Origin: Candidatus Epulonipiscium sp.
GTDB lineage: Bacteria > Bacillota_A > Clostridia > Lachnospirales > Cellulosilyticaceae
DNA length: 64,000 bases
Direction: 5' to 3'
NCBI GenBank assembly: GCA_012841565.1
Contig: DUUM01000173.1
Coordinates: forward strand, 1 to 64,000
Shown piece after piece: positions 45,586-53,707 of this stretch. Below the pieces are notes generated by a model. That model did not search any database, was not told the origin of the DNA, and saw only the letters and a program-made list of their open reading frames with translations. A program made the position numbers and the translations under genes. Each line of letters opens with the position of its first letter. Position 1 is the first letter of the stretch.

Positions 45586-46647
45586 ATGCATATTCAAGTG
45601 ACTAATATTTTTAAAAATTATGGTGATTTTAAAGCCGCTGATAGGGTCAGTTTCCAAATAGAAAAAGGTCAATTAATTGGCCTTTTAGGTCCTAGTGGAA
45701 GCGGTAAAACAACGATTTTAAGAATGATTGCTGGCCTTGAAACCCCTGACTCAGGTGATATTTTGATTGATGGTGTTAAGATTAACGATTTACCCCCTGG
45801 GGAAAGAGGCATCGGTTTTGTTTTTCAAAATTACGCTCTTTTTCGCCATATGAGTATTTATGACAATATAGCTTTTGGGCTCAAGGTACAAAAAATTGAT
45901 AAAAACACAATTGATCAACGTGTTAAAGAGTTATTGTTACTGATTGGACTGGAAGGTCTTGATAAAAGGTACCCCCATCAGTTATCCGGTGGTCAAAGAC
46001 AAAGAGTAGCCTTTGCAAGAGCAATTGCGCCTAGGCCCAAAGTACTTCTCCTAGATGAACCTTTTGCCGCAATTGATTGTAAAATCAGAAAAGAACTTAG
46101 AACGTGGCTAAAAGAAATGATTACTAAACTCGGCATAACAAGTATATTTGTCACTCACGATCAAGAAGAAGCTGTTGAACTCGCCGATGAGATTATCGTT
46201 ACAAACAAAGGGAGAATAGAACAACAAGGCATCCCATCTGAGATTTATAAAAATCCCGCAACACCATTTGTAGCTCAGTTTATAGGAGAATCTACGATCG
46301 TGGAAGACTACCAAGCTCTAAAGGGTTTTAAAGAAATTAATAAAGGAAAAAAAGCAGTCATAAGGCCTGAATTTATACAAATTGAAAAAGATAGCAAAGA
46401 AATACTTACCCCATCTGCAGCAGAAAAAGGTGTGGTTAAGGAGATTTTATTTAAAGGCCATCATCTAGAAATCACAGTTACTGTAGGGCATCTTTCATTA
46501 GTCGGTTCTAGGACCTTAGAGCAGGAACCATTAACGGTTGGGGAAGAGGTATTAGTGCTGGTTCACCGGCTTTATGTTTTTGATGATCTAAAAGCTCAAG
46601 TAGTCGAAAATAAGCTAAAAACAGATCCTATGCCTATATTTATATAA
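45586..46647 (+). CDS. cysA: Sulfate/thiosulfate ABC transporter ATP-binding protein CysA
   Basis: 353 aa. Walker A GPSGSGKTT, Q-loop VFQNYALFRHMSIYDNIAFGL, signature LSGGQRQRVAFARAIA, Walker B VLLLDEPFAAID and the H-loop THDQEEAVELAD are intact. The C-terminal part (about 240-350) is a regulatory TOBE-like region (VIRPEFIQIEKD, LVHRLYVF). Where typical CysA has ALD after the D-loop, this one reads AID. Co-transcribed with the binding protein and permeases. Confidence 0.95.
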   Translation: MHIQVTNIFKNYGDFKAADRVSFQIEKGQLIGLLGPSGSGKTTILRMIAGLETPDSGDILIDGVKINDLPPGERGIGFVFQNYALFRHMSIYDNIAFGLKVQKIDKNTIDQRVKELLLLIGLEGLDKRYPHQLSGGQRQRVAFARAIAPRPKVLLLDEPFAAIDCKIRKELRTWLKEMITKLGITSIFVTHDQEEAVELADEIIVTNKGRIEQQGIPSEIYKNPATPFVAQFIGESTIVEDYQALKGFKEINKGKKAVIRPEFIQIEKDSKEILTPSAAEKGVVKEILFKGHHLEITVTVGHLSLVGSRTLEQEPLTVGEEVLVLVHRLYVFDDLKAQVVENKLKTDPMPIFI

Positions 46648-46678
46648 AATCATAAGAATGATAGGGGGTAACTTTACA

Positions 46679-48355
46679 TTGAAGATTAAACAGATAGAAA
46701 CAGATATTTTAATTATTGGTGGGGGTACAGCTGGATGTTATGCAGCCCTTACCATAGCAGAAAATGCACACAAACAAGTTGTGGTATTAGAAAAAGCAAA
46801 TATTAAAAGAAGTGGCTGTTTAGCTGCAGGGGTAAATGCATTAAATGCCTATATCGTAAAAGGGCAAACGCCCCAGGACTATGTGGATTATGCGAAAAAG
46901 GATGCTCACGGCATTGCCCGGGAAGACCTACTACTGTCCATGTCTCAAAGGCTCAATAAGGTGACTCATAAGCTAGAGGCCTTAGGGCTCGTGATTTTAA
47001 AAGATGAAACAGGTGATTATGTCGCCAGAGGCAACAGAAATATTAAAATTAACGGAGAAAATATTAAGCCCATACTGGCCAGTTCCATTGCAAACCAAAA
47101 AAACATACATATTATAAATCGTGTGTATGCCATTGATTATATTACCCACCAAGGTGAAATTATAGGCGCATATGGCTTATCAGTAGATGAAGAAATTCTA
47201 TATGTTATAGGGGCAAAAGCTGTTATTTGTACAACTGGGGGGGCTGCTGGATTATATAAACCTAATAACCCTGGATATTCTCGTCACAAAATGTGGTATA
47301 GCCCTTTTAATACAGGAGCCGGTTATGCAATGGGGATTAGGGCCGGTGCTGAGATGACTACTTTTGAAATGCGCTTTATTGCCCTTAGGTGTAAAGATAC
47401 CATTTCACCTACAGGGACTATTGCCCAAGGGGTAGGCGGTGTCCAGATAAATGCTTTGGGAGAGGCCTATGAAAAAAGATACGGCAATACGACCTCGCAA
47501 AGGGTCTATGGTACCGCACAAGAAAATATAGAAGGCAGAGGACCTTGCTATCTTAAAACAGAAAATATTACTCCTGAACAGGAGCAGGATTTATTTAAAG
47601 CCTATCTCAATATGTCGCCAGCCCAAACCCTAAAATGGATCGAAAGGGGTAAGGGCCCCCGTACTGAAAATGTAGAAATAGAAGGGACAGAGCCTTATAT
47701 TATAGGGGGACATACGGCTAGCGGTTACTGGATTGACAACAAGCGAGCGACAACTATTAAAGGCCTATATGCAGCTGGAGATGTGGCCGGAGGATGCCCA
47801 CAAAAATATGTAACAGGAGCCCTAGTAGAAGGCGAAATAGCGGCTCAGGCAGCTTTGGCTTATATCCAAAATAGGAATCTACAGCCAATCAATTCAGTTG
47901 ACATCCATAAAAGGCTTAAAGAAATAGACTACTTACTACAAGAGAAACCTAGCTTATATGACGTAGATGATTTAGAAGAGGCTATGCAAAAGATCATGGA
48001 TACTTATGCAGGTGGTATTGGCAGCAATTATCGGTACAATACAAAACAACTTGAAGTGGCAAAAGAAAAGATAAAGGATATCTTACAATTAAGTGAGGCT
48101 TTATCTGGAAGAGATATGAATGATGTTATGGCTATTTTTGAACTTAAAGATAGACTTATTCTTTGCCTGAGTGTTATTGCACACCTAAGTGCTAGAAAAG
48201 AAACAAGGTGGAATAGTTTTGCAGAGCACTCAGATTATCCATACAAAGATGAGTCGTTTTTAAAATATATAAACTCAGTCAAAGTAGGTGATGAAATCAA
48301 GATTATTGTAAGAGATTTGGTTGGGGAGGGTGAAAAGTATGAGCATTGTTATTAA
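46679..48355 (+). CDS. aprA: Adenylylsulfate (APS) reductase alpha subunit, AprA-type flavoprotein
   Basis: 558 aa from the TTG at 46679, about 9 nt after GGGGG; an in-frame ATG at 46658 precedes the site. FAD domain TDILIIGGGTAGCYAALTIAE at the N-terminus; the substrate region GGHTASGYW, the GGAAGLYKPNNPG loop and AAGDVAGGCPQKYVTGALVEGE match AprA rather than fumarate reductase. It reduces APS to sulfite and AMP with electrons from the small Fe-S subunit next to it. Lies between cysTWA and cysDN, which makes an assimilatory role likely. Confidence 0.9.
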   Translation: MKIKQIETDILIIGGGTAGCYAALTIAENAHKQVVVLEKANIKRSGCLAAGVNALNAYIVKGQTPQDYVDYAKKDAHGIAREDLLLSMSQRLNKVTHKLEALGLVILKDETGDYVARGNRNIKINGENIKPILASSIANQKNIHIINRVYAIDYITHQGEIIGAYGLSVDEEILYVIGAKAVICTTGGAAGLYKPNNPGYSRHKMWYSPFNTGAGYAMGIRAGAEMTTFEMRFIALRCKDTISPTGTIAQGVGGVQINALGEAYEKRYGNTTSQRVYGTAQENIEGRGPCYLKTENITPEQEQDLFKAYLNMSPAQTLKWIERGKGPRTENVEIEGTEPYIIGGHTASGYWIDNKRATTIKGLYAAGDVAGGCPQKYVTGALVEGEIAAQAALAYIQNRNLQPINSVDIHKRLKEIDYLLQEKPSLYDVDDLEEAMQKIMDTYAGGIGSNYRYNTKQLEVAKEKIKDILQLSEALSGRDMNDVMAIFELKDRLILCLSVIAHLSARKETRWNSFAEHSDYPYKDESFLKYINSVKVGDEIKIIVRDLVGEGEKYEHCY

Positions 48356-48653
48356 TCAAAACCGTTGCATAGGTTGCGGAGGGTGCCAAAATGTATGCCC
48401 AGGAAATCTATTAAAAATGAACACACACAATAAAGCTTTTATTAAATATCCTAGAGAATGTTGGGGATGTACCGCTTGTATTAAAGAATGTCCGACCCAA
48501 GCAATCAAGTACTTTTTAGGAGCAGATATAGGCGGCAAAGGTAGCTTGCTACACTGCAAAGAGGAGAAGGATATTTTGCACTGGATAATAGAAACTCCCA
48601 GTGGAGAGGTTACAAAAATCTCTACTCACAAAAAAGAAGCAAACAATTATTAG
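48339..48653 (+). CDS. aprB: APS reductase beta subunit, AprB-type ferredoxin
   Basis: 104 aa from the ATG at 48339 (GGGAGGGTG upstream), overlapping the aprA end. Two 4Fe-4S motifs: [13 protein letters not shown] and [18 protein letters not shown]-terminal beta segment ([27 protein letters not shown]) matches the tail that wraps AprA in known structures. It is shorter than dissimilatory AprB (about 150 aa). It feeds electrons to the AprA flavin. Confidence 0.9.
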   Translation: MSIVINQNRCIGCGGCQNVCPGNLLKMNTHNKAFIKYPRECWGCTACIKECPTQAIKYFLGADIGGKGSLLHCKEEKDILHWIIETPSGEVTKISTHKKEANNY

Positions 48654-48663
48654 GAGGGAAAAT

Positions 48664-49464
48664 ATGGAACATTTAGATCAGTTAGAAGCACAAAGCATAT
48701 TTATTTTAAGAGAAGCTTACAAGAAATTGGGTAAGCTAGGGATGTTGTGGTCTGTGGGAAAAGATTCTACAGTATTATTATGGTTAGCAAAAAAAGCTTT
48801 TTACGGCCATTGCCCATTTCCATTTATTCATGTGGATACAACTTATAAAATCCCTGAAATGATTACATATAGGGATAAAGTTGTCAAAGAGATGGGGCTT
48901 GACCTAATTGTCCATACGAATACACAGGCTATTGAAGAAGGAATGGGGCCAGATAAAGGGAGACTCATCTGCTGTAAAGCACTTAAAACAGATGGTCTTC
49001 AACAAGTTGTCGATAAATATGATTTTGAAGGACTTATTGTAGGGGTAAGGCGTGATGAGGAGGGCTCCCGCTCAAAAGAAAGAGTCTTCAGTGAAAGAAA
49101 TAAAGATTATCAGTGGGATTATACCAATCAGCCACCAGAGCTTTGGGATCAGTTTAAAACAGATTTTCCTAAAGGTAATCATATTAGGGTCCACCCATTA
49201 TTGCAATGGAATGAACTCGATATATGGGAATATATAAAGAGAGAAAATATGCCTATTAGCGACTTATATTTTGCAAAAAATGGTACCCGATACCGTAGTT
49301 TAGGCTGTGCACCATGTACTGGGAAAGTAGAGTCTGAGGCAAAAGATATTGATGATATTATAGCAGAACTTAAAGTAACCACAACAAGCGAACGTGCTGG
49401 TAGAGCCCAAGACCAAGAGGATTCTTATGCTATGCAAAAGCTTCGTAAGGAAGGGTACATGTAA
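48664..49464 (+). CDS. cysD: Sulfate adenylyltransferase subunit 2 (ATP sulfurylase, CysD)
   Basis: Forms APS from ATP and sulfate with CysN. 266 aa from the ATG at 48664 (AGGAGGG upstream; the frame runs back to 48601 inside aprB). PP-loop [72 protein letters not shown] and the C-terminal [23 protein letters not shown] are all canonical for CysD. Confidence 0.97.
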   Translation: MEHLDQLEAQSIFILREAYKKLGKLGMLWSVGKDSTVLLWLAKKAFYGHCPFPFIHVDTTYKIPEMITYRDKVVKEMGLDLIVHTNTQAIEEGMGPDKGRLICCKALKTDGLQQVVDKYDFEGLIVGVRRDEEGSRSKERVFSERNKDYQWDYTNQPPELWDQFKTDFPKGNHIRVHPLLQWNELDIWEYIKRENMPISDLYFAKNGTRYRSLGCAPCTGKVESEAKDIDDIIAELKVTTTSERAGRAQDQEDSYAMQKLRKEGYM

Positions 49465-49500
49465 GAAGAATTTTAAATCATATTAATTAGGGGGAATAAA

Positions 49501-51204
49501 ATGAAACAATTAAAGGAAAACTTAAACATAGTAGTAGTAGGCCATGTAGACCATGGTAAATCAACGGTTATAGGGAGATTGCTCCATGATACAAATTCCC
49601 TCCCGCAAGGGGCCATCGATAAGGTTAAAAATATTGCCAAAGAAACAGGTAAGCCTTTTGAATATGCCTACCTATTAGATGCCTTTGAAGAAGAACAAAA
49701 ACAGGGAATTACCATTGACACAACTCAAATTCAGTTTCATACTAAAACAAGGGATTATGTCATTATTGATGCACCTGGTCATAAAGAATTTTTAAAAAAC
49801 ATGATTACCGGGGCAGCTCATGCCCAGGCAGCACTTCTTGTTATTGATGCTAAAGAAGGGGTCCAGGAGCAGTCAAAAAGGCATGCCTATATGCTCTCAC
49901 TTTTGGGCATACAAAAAGTATATATTATTATTAACAAAATGGATTTAGTCGGTTATAGTGAAGCAACCTATAAGCTTGTTAAAAAGGAAATGGAAGCTTT
50001 CTTAAGTGAACTAGGGATCAAACCCCTGAAATATATTCCTGTATCTGCTTTTTACGGGGAAAACATCTTACAACCCTCTAAAGAAATGCCATGGTACACT
50101 GAAGAGGCACTTCTAGATGCCATGGATATAATAGAAACCGAAAAAAGCCTGGAAGGAAAGTCCCTAAGGTTTCCAATCCAAGATGTTTATAAGTTTGATG
50201 ATAGGAGAATTATTTCAGGAAGGATAGAAAGCGGTACTTTAGAAGTAGGGGATGACATCTGTATCTATCCAGAAGGTAAAACTACCCAAGTAAAAACCAT
50301 CGAGTACTGGGCAGACCGGGATAAAACAGATAAAATAACCGCAGGTCAATCGGTAGGAATTACAGTTACAGATGAATTCTTTAATAAAAGAGGGGAAGTG
50401 ATTACCCATATAAGTGATAAACCACTTATTTCAAATACCTTTAGAGCAAGTGTTTTTTGGATGGGTAAAAATCCCCTTATTACCGGAAAAGAATATAAGA
50501 TTAAACTAGCAACCCAAGAAGTGACAGCAGAAATAATAGATATTATTAAAGTGATTGATGCTTCTAGTTTAGAAAAAGGAAAAAAGGCTGATAAAATCAA
50601 CCTAAATGATGTTGCAGAAGTGATTATATCCACTAAAGAAAAAGTAGCTTTTGATCTTTTCAATAATAGTCATATCACAGGAAGATTTGTCATCGTTGAT
50701 GGTTATGATGTTGCTGGCGGCGGCATTATTGTTAAAGATGAGCAGGCCTACGGCGAACATAGTATTAGTCTTTTTAAAGAAGGAAGTTTAGAAGCAAGAG
50801 CAGAGATTTTTGACACATTCTATTATGATGTTAAGGAATATAATGTGAAAAGAATTTCTAAACATAAGGATTCTTACGGCATTGGCTATAACATACCTCT
50901 AGAAGGTTCGGGTTATAAATACCCTGATCACTTTGATATCTTAGTTTTGCGTGACCAAATAGCCGTTAAAATTAGGAATGGGAAAGTAGCGAATATTTGT
51001 CCCATTAAAGAATACCACTACGCATCATACCCGGTATTAAACGGTAGGGGATTTGGTGTAAAAATCAACTCCAATGAGGAACTAGCACTTCTATTAAAAC
51101 AATATGAAACCCTAGATGTTGAAAACGAGACTGATTTAATCGATTTTTCAAATCAGTGGTTACTATTTGATCTTTACAGAAGGCTAACCTTTAACATAGC
51201 ATAA
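49501..51204 (+). CDS. cysN: Sulfate adenylyltransferase subunit 1 (CysN GTPase) with unassigned C-terminal domain
   Basis: 567 aa. EF-Tu-like GTPase (about residues 8-215): GHVDHGKST, DAPGHKEFLKNMITGA, NKMD; then two beta-barrel domains (about 220-420). GTP hydrolysis drives APS formation by CysD. The last ~145 residues (from about AYGEHSISLF) have no P-loop, so this is not the CysC APS-kinase fusion, and I do not recognise the domain. Lack of APS kinase fits the direct APS route through AprAB. Confidence 0.93.
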   Translation: MKQLKENLNIVVVGHVDHGKSTVIGRLLHDTNSLPQGAIDKVKNIAKETGKPFEYAYLLDAFEEEQKQGITIDTTQIQFHTKTRDYVIIDAPGHKEFLKNMITGAAHAQAALLVIDAKEGVQEQSKRHAYMLSLLGIQKVYIIINKMDLVGYSEATYKLVKKEMEAFLSELGIKPLKYIPVSAFYGENILQPSKEMPWYTEEALLDAMDIIETEKSLEGKSLRFPIQDVYKFDDRRIISGRIESGTLEVGDDICIYPEGKTTQVKTIEYWADRDKTDKITAGQSVGITVTDEFFNKRGEVITHISDKPLISNTFRASVFWMGKNPLITGKEYKIKLATQEVTAEIIDIIKVIDASSLEKGKKADKINLNDVAEVIISTKEKVAFDLFNNSHITGRFVIVDGYDVAGGGIIVKDEQAYGEHSISLFKEGSLEARAEIFDTFYYDVKEYNVKRISKHKDSYGIGYNIPLEGSGYKYPDHFDILVLRDQIAVKIRNGKVANICPIKEYHYASYPVLNGRGFGVKINSNEELALLLKQYETLDVENETDLIDFSNQWLLFDLYRRLTFNIA

Positions 51205-51226
51205 GATTAACTAAAAGGAGACGTCA

Positions 51227-52720
51227 ATGAATTACAATGAATTAAACCACATCAAACAAAGTATAGAAGATTATAAGCTGCTCATTAATGAAGTCTTAAG
51301 GGGGGCTAAAACAACTAAAGACATAAAGCCCTCTCTAGGTGGGATGGGGGTTTATGAGCAAAGTGATAAGGGCACTTTTATGGTAAGAGTACGTGTTCCG
51401 GCTGGGGTCCTTCAAATAAATGAGCTACAGGCTATATATGAAATAGCACACTTATATGGCGTCAAGACAGTTCACTTAACTAGTCGGCAGGCGGTGCAAT
51501 TCCACGGCGTTACCCTAGAACAAACAAGTCAGATTATGGAAAAACTATTACAGCAGAATTTGATTACGGTGGGCTCGGGAGGAAATAAACCGCGAAATAT
51601 AGCCTGCTCACCTTTATCAGGGGTAGAACAGGGGGAGGCATTTGATGTCCTTCCCTACGCCTTAAGTTCTTATGAGCATATGATTAAGCATTTGGATCAA
51701 TATAATTTACCGCGTAAGTATAAAGTATCTTTTTCAAATACAGCAGAAGATACGGCTAATGCTACTGTTGCTGATGTAGGATTTATTGCTTTTACCCAAG
51801 AAGGAAATAAATATTTCAAGGTATTTGCAGGCGGTGGCCTTGGAAGAAATCCTAAAACTGCCACGGTTTTAGAAGATAAAATTCCTGCTTGTGAAGCCTT
51901 ATATTATATCCAAGGGGCAAAAGAACTATTTGAAGACGAGGGAGATCGTACCAACCGCAATAAGGCTAGGCTACGCTATGTGGCTGAGAGACTAGGGGAA
52001 GAAGATTTTATAAAACGATTAAAGGGCTATGTTCAAAAGGTTAAAGCCAGGGAAAACCTTCTTATAACACAAGGCATAGAAAGAGTCATAGCAAAGAAAG
52101 GAAAAATCACTAAGACTGTTCATAGACACCTCTATCCTCAAAACCAAGAAGGTCTATATAGTGTTTATATTCACCCTAAAAGAGGCTATATAGATGTACA
52201 AAATGTAGAAAAGATATTAACCTACCTAAAAGACATAGAACAAAGTGAACTTAGACTTACAATGGGTCAAGGGTTTTATATCATTAATCTAAATGGTGAA
52301 GAAGCTGATGCCCTATTAGATAAAGTAGAAGCGTTAAACTTAGATCAGTCTTTTCTTAAAATGACAGTGTGTACAGGGTCAAGTGTTTGCCAAATAGGAA
52401 TTGGTAACACAGAAGCCTTAATAGATTCTATTTACAAGCGATTTAAAAGGATTTCTCCTAAGGTCCAAAAAGCATTACCTCACATCCACATATCTGGGTG
52501 TTTAAACTCTTGCGGTACACACCAAATTTCAGAACTTGGCCTATGTGGTAAAAAAGCCAAAATAGATGGGACGGTAACAGATGTCTATACGGTTTTTGAA
52601 GGGGGTAAAAAAGGATTTAATCATACTGTGTTTGGAGAACCCATAAAAGAAGTACCAGCCCAAGATATTCCTCAGATGTTATATGAAATGGCTAAGATAA
52701 GATCTAAAAATAGCATATAA
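51227..52720 (+). CDS. Siroheme-dependent sulfite reductase (ferredoxin nitrite/sulfite reductase family)
   Basis: 497 aa. Two ferredoxin-like and siroheme half-domain repeats: VRVPAGVLQINELQAIYEIAHLYG, LTSRQAVQFHGVTLEQ, GSGGNKPRNIACSPLSG. The 4Fe-4S/siroheme ligands are in CTGSSVCQIGIG and HISGCLNSCGTHQ (C-x5-C and C-x3-C). It belongs to the NirA-like group; reduction of sulfite to sulfide is inferred from position after aprAB-cysDN, although nitrite reductase activity cannot be excluded by sequence alone. Last gene of the operon. Confidence 0.9.
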   Translation: MNYNELNHIKQSIEDYKLLINEVLRGAKTTKDIKPSLGGMGVYEQSDKGTFMVRVRVPAGVLQINELQAIYEIAHLYGVKTVHLTSRQAVQFHGVTLEQTSQIMEKLLQQNLITVGSGGNKPRNIACSPLSGVEQGEAFDVLPYALSSYEHMIKHLDQYNLPRKYKVSFSNTAEDTANATVADVGFIAFTQEGNKYFKVFAGGGLGRNPKTATVLEDKIPACEALYYIQGAKELFEDEGDRTNRNKARLRYVAERLGEEDFIKRLKGYVQKVKARENLLITQGIERVIAKKGKITKTVHRHLYPQNQEGLYSVYIHPKRGYIDVQNVEKILTYLKDIEQSELRLTMGQGFYIINLNGEEADALLDKVEALNLDQSFLKMTVCTGSSVCQIGIGNTEALIDSIYKRFKRISPKVQKALPHIHISGCLNSCGTHQISELGLCGKKAKIDGTVTDVYTVFEGGKKGFNHTVFGEPIKEVPAQDIPQMLYEMAKIRSKNSI

Positions 52721-52744
52721 GCCAACTATAGTGTATAATACAAA

Positions 52745-52759
52745 CAATACATATATGTT
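52745..52759. promoter_or_regulatory. Candidate operator 3 (Rrf2 gene)
   Basis: CAATACATATATGTT, identical over 15 bases to operator 1 at 42723, located 10 nt upstream of the -35 element of the Rrf2 gene. Confidence 0.6.
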
Positions 52760-52769
52760 AGGTATAATA

Positions 52770-52798
52770 TTGACTTTAGCATTATTTTTATATAACAT
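52770..52798 (+). promoter_or_regulatory. Possible promoter of the Rrf2 gene
   Basis: TTGACT (52770-52775), 17-bp spacer, TAACAT (52793-52798); the -10 is weak. Confidence 0.5.
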
Positions 52799-52836
52799 AT
52801 ACAGTATATTAAACTACTATGGAATGGGTGAATAAA

Positions 52837-53280
52837 ATGCGTATATCAGCAAAAGGAAGATACGGTTTGGCATCAATGATTTATATGGCTCAACTTCATC
52901 ATACAGGAGAATGTATTACAATTATAAGAATGGCGGAAGCACTGGATATCTCTAAGATTTATTTGGAGCAGGTCTTTTCATTACTAAAACGGGCAGAGAT
53001 TGTGACTTCCATTAAAGGTGCTCAAGGTGGTTATAAGTTAATCAAAGCACCCAATGAAACAACGGCATTTGATATTTTATCTGCTATTGAAATGGCACTA
53101 TTTGAAGAAACAGAAGAAACTGTTGCAAGTGTGCCTGCCTTTGAAGCAGCCATGCAAAAGGTTGTTTTTGAGGCCCTGAGCAGTGATATTAAGGCGAGCC
53201 TTGAAAAGGTTACCCTATATGATTTAGTTGTAGAAGCTGAAAAACAAAGAGAAAATGATAATTTTATGTTTTTTATATAA
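52837..53280 (+). CDS. Rrf2 family transcriptional regulator, predicted cysteine-regulon repressor (CymR-like)
   Basis: 147 aa from the ATG at 52837 (start MRISAKGRYGLASMIYMA). Winged helix with the Rrf2 pattern AEALDISKIYLEQVFSLLKRAEIVTSIKGAQGGYKL, followed by a dimerisation helix. There is only one cysteine (in GECITII), so the three-Cys Fe-S site of IscR/NsrR is absent, as in CymR. Position after the sulfate operon and the shared palindromes at 42723, 42870 and 52745 suggest it controls cysteine uptake, sulfate assimilation and itself. This is inference. Confidence 0.88.
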   Translation: MRISAKGRYGLASMIYMAQLHHTGECITIIRMAEALDISKIYLEQVFSLLKRAEIVTSIKGAQGGYKLIKAPNETTAFDILSAIEMALFEETEETVASVPAFEAAMQKVVFEALSSDIKASLEKVTLYDLVVEAEKQRENDNFMFFI

Positions 53281-53306
53281 TTTAGGATAGGGGGTTGTGG
53301 TAGTTG

Positions 53307-53402
53307 CCGCATTAGGGCAGAGATAACATCTCCCGACTCGCCTCTCTTGGCGTGCGCCAAAGGATGCTCGCTGGGAGATGTTATCTCTGCCCATTGCGTG
53401 GG
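53307..53402 (+). repeat. Hairpin repeat element, long copy C
   Basis: Same architecture as copy B at 39348. The main 20-bp stem (53314-53333 with 53373-53392) is perfect, and the terminal stem is TTGGCG/CGCCAA. Where copy B has CAAGC paired with GCTTG, copy C has CAGAG paired with CTCTG. The internal-loop strands GACTCGCCTCTC and AAAGGATGCTCGCT are nearly unchanged. Extra flanks GGGGGTT and AACCCCCC can pair outside. It lies 27 nt after the Rrf2 stop. Confidence 0.9.
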
Positions 53403-53514
53403 AATGTGAGAACCCCCCCTTTATCTTCTCTATATAAAAAAGGTATGGAAGTAGTGCTGCGGGTGAGTGGGGTATTTTGAAGTGGTAGTAATTATAAAAC
53501 CTTCTAAATAAATT

Positions 53515-53553
53515 GAGATAAGATGTTTAAATCTTATCTCGGTTTATTTTTTT
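53515..53553 (+). terminator. Terminator upstream of the flavodiiron gene
   Basis: Perfect 10-bp stem GAGATAAGAT/ATCTTATCTC with a 6-nt loop, then a T-rich tail. It probably ends the Rrf2 transcript. The 428-nt gap from 53280 contains copy C, this terminator and the next promoter; I see no gene in it. Confidence 0.78.
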
Positions 53554-53606
53554 GATTGTCGATGACTTTGGAACTTGCATTTAAAAGGAGGTACGGGTAA
53601 AACGTT

Positions 53607-53635
53607 GCATTTTAACGTGGGATTCGATATAATAA
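53607..53635 (+). promoter_or_regulatory. Promoter of the flavodiiron gene
   Basis: TTGCAT (53607-53612), 17-bp spacer, perfect TATAAT (53630-53635). Confidence 0.8.
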
Positions 53636-53707
53636 AGTCATAGGCAAATGATACTTAATATCATTTATGATACTAAATAATATACAATACTAATTGGAGG
53701 AATTTAA

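Noticed and set aside
46679..48355. Flavoprotein as fumarate reductase or L-aspartate oxidase
   Set aside because: GGHTASGYW and the adjacent two-cluster ferredoxin, plus the sulfate operon context, fit AprA better.
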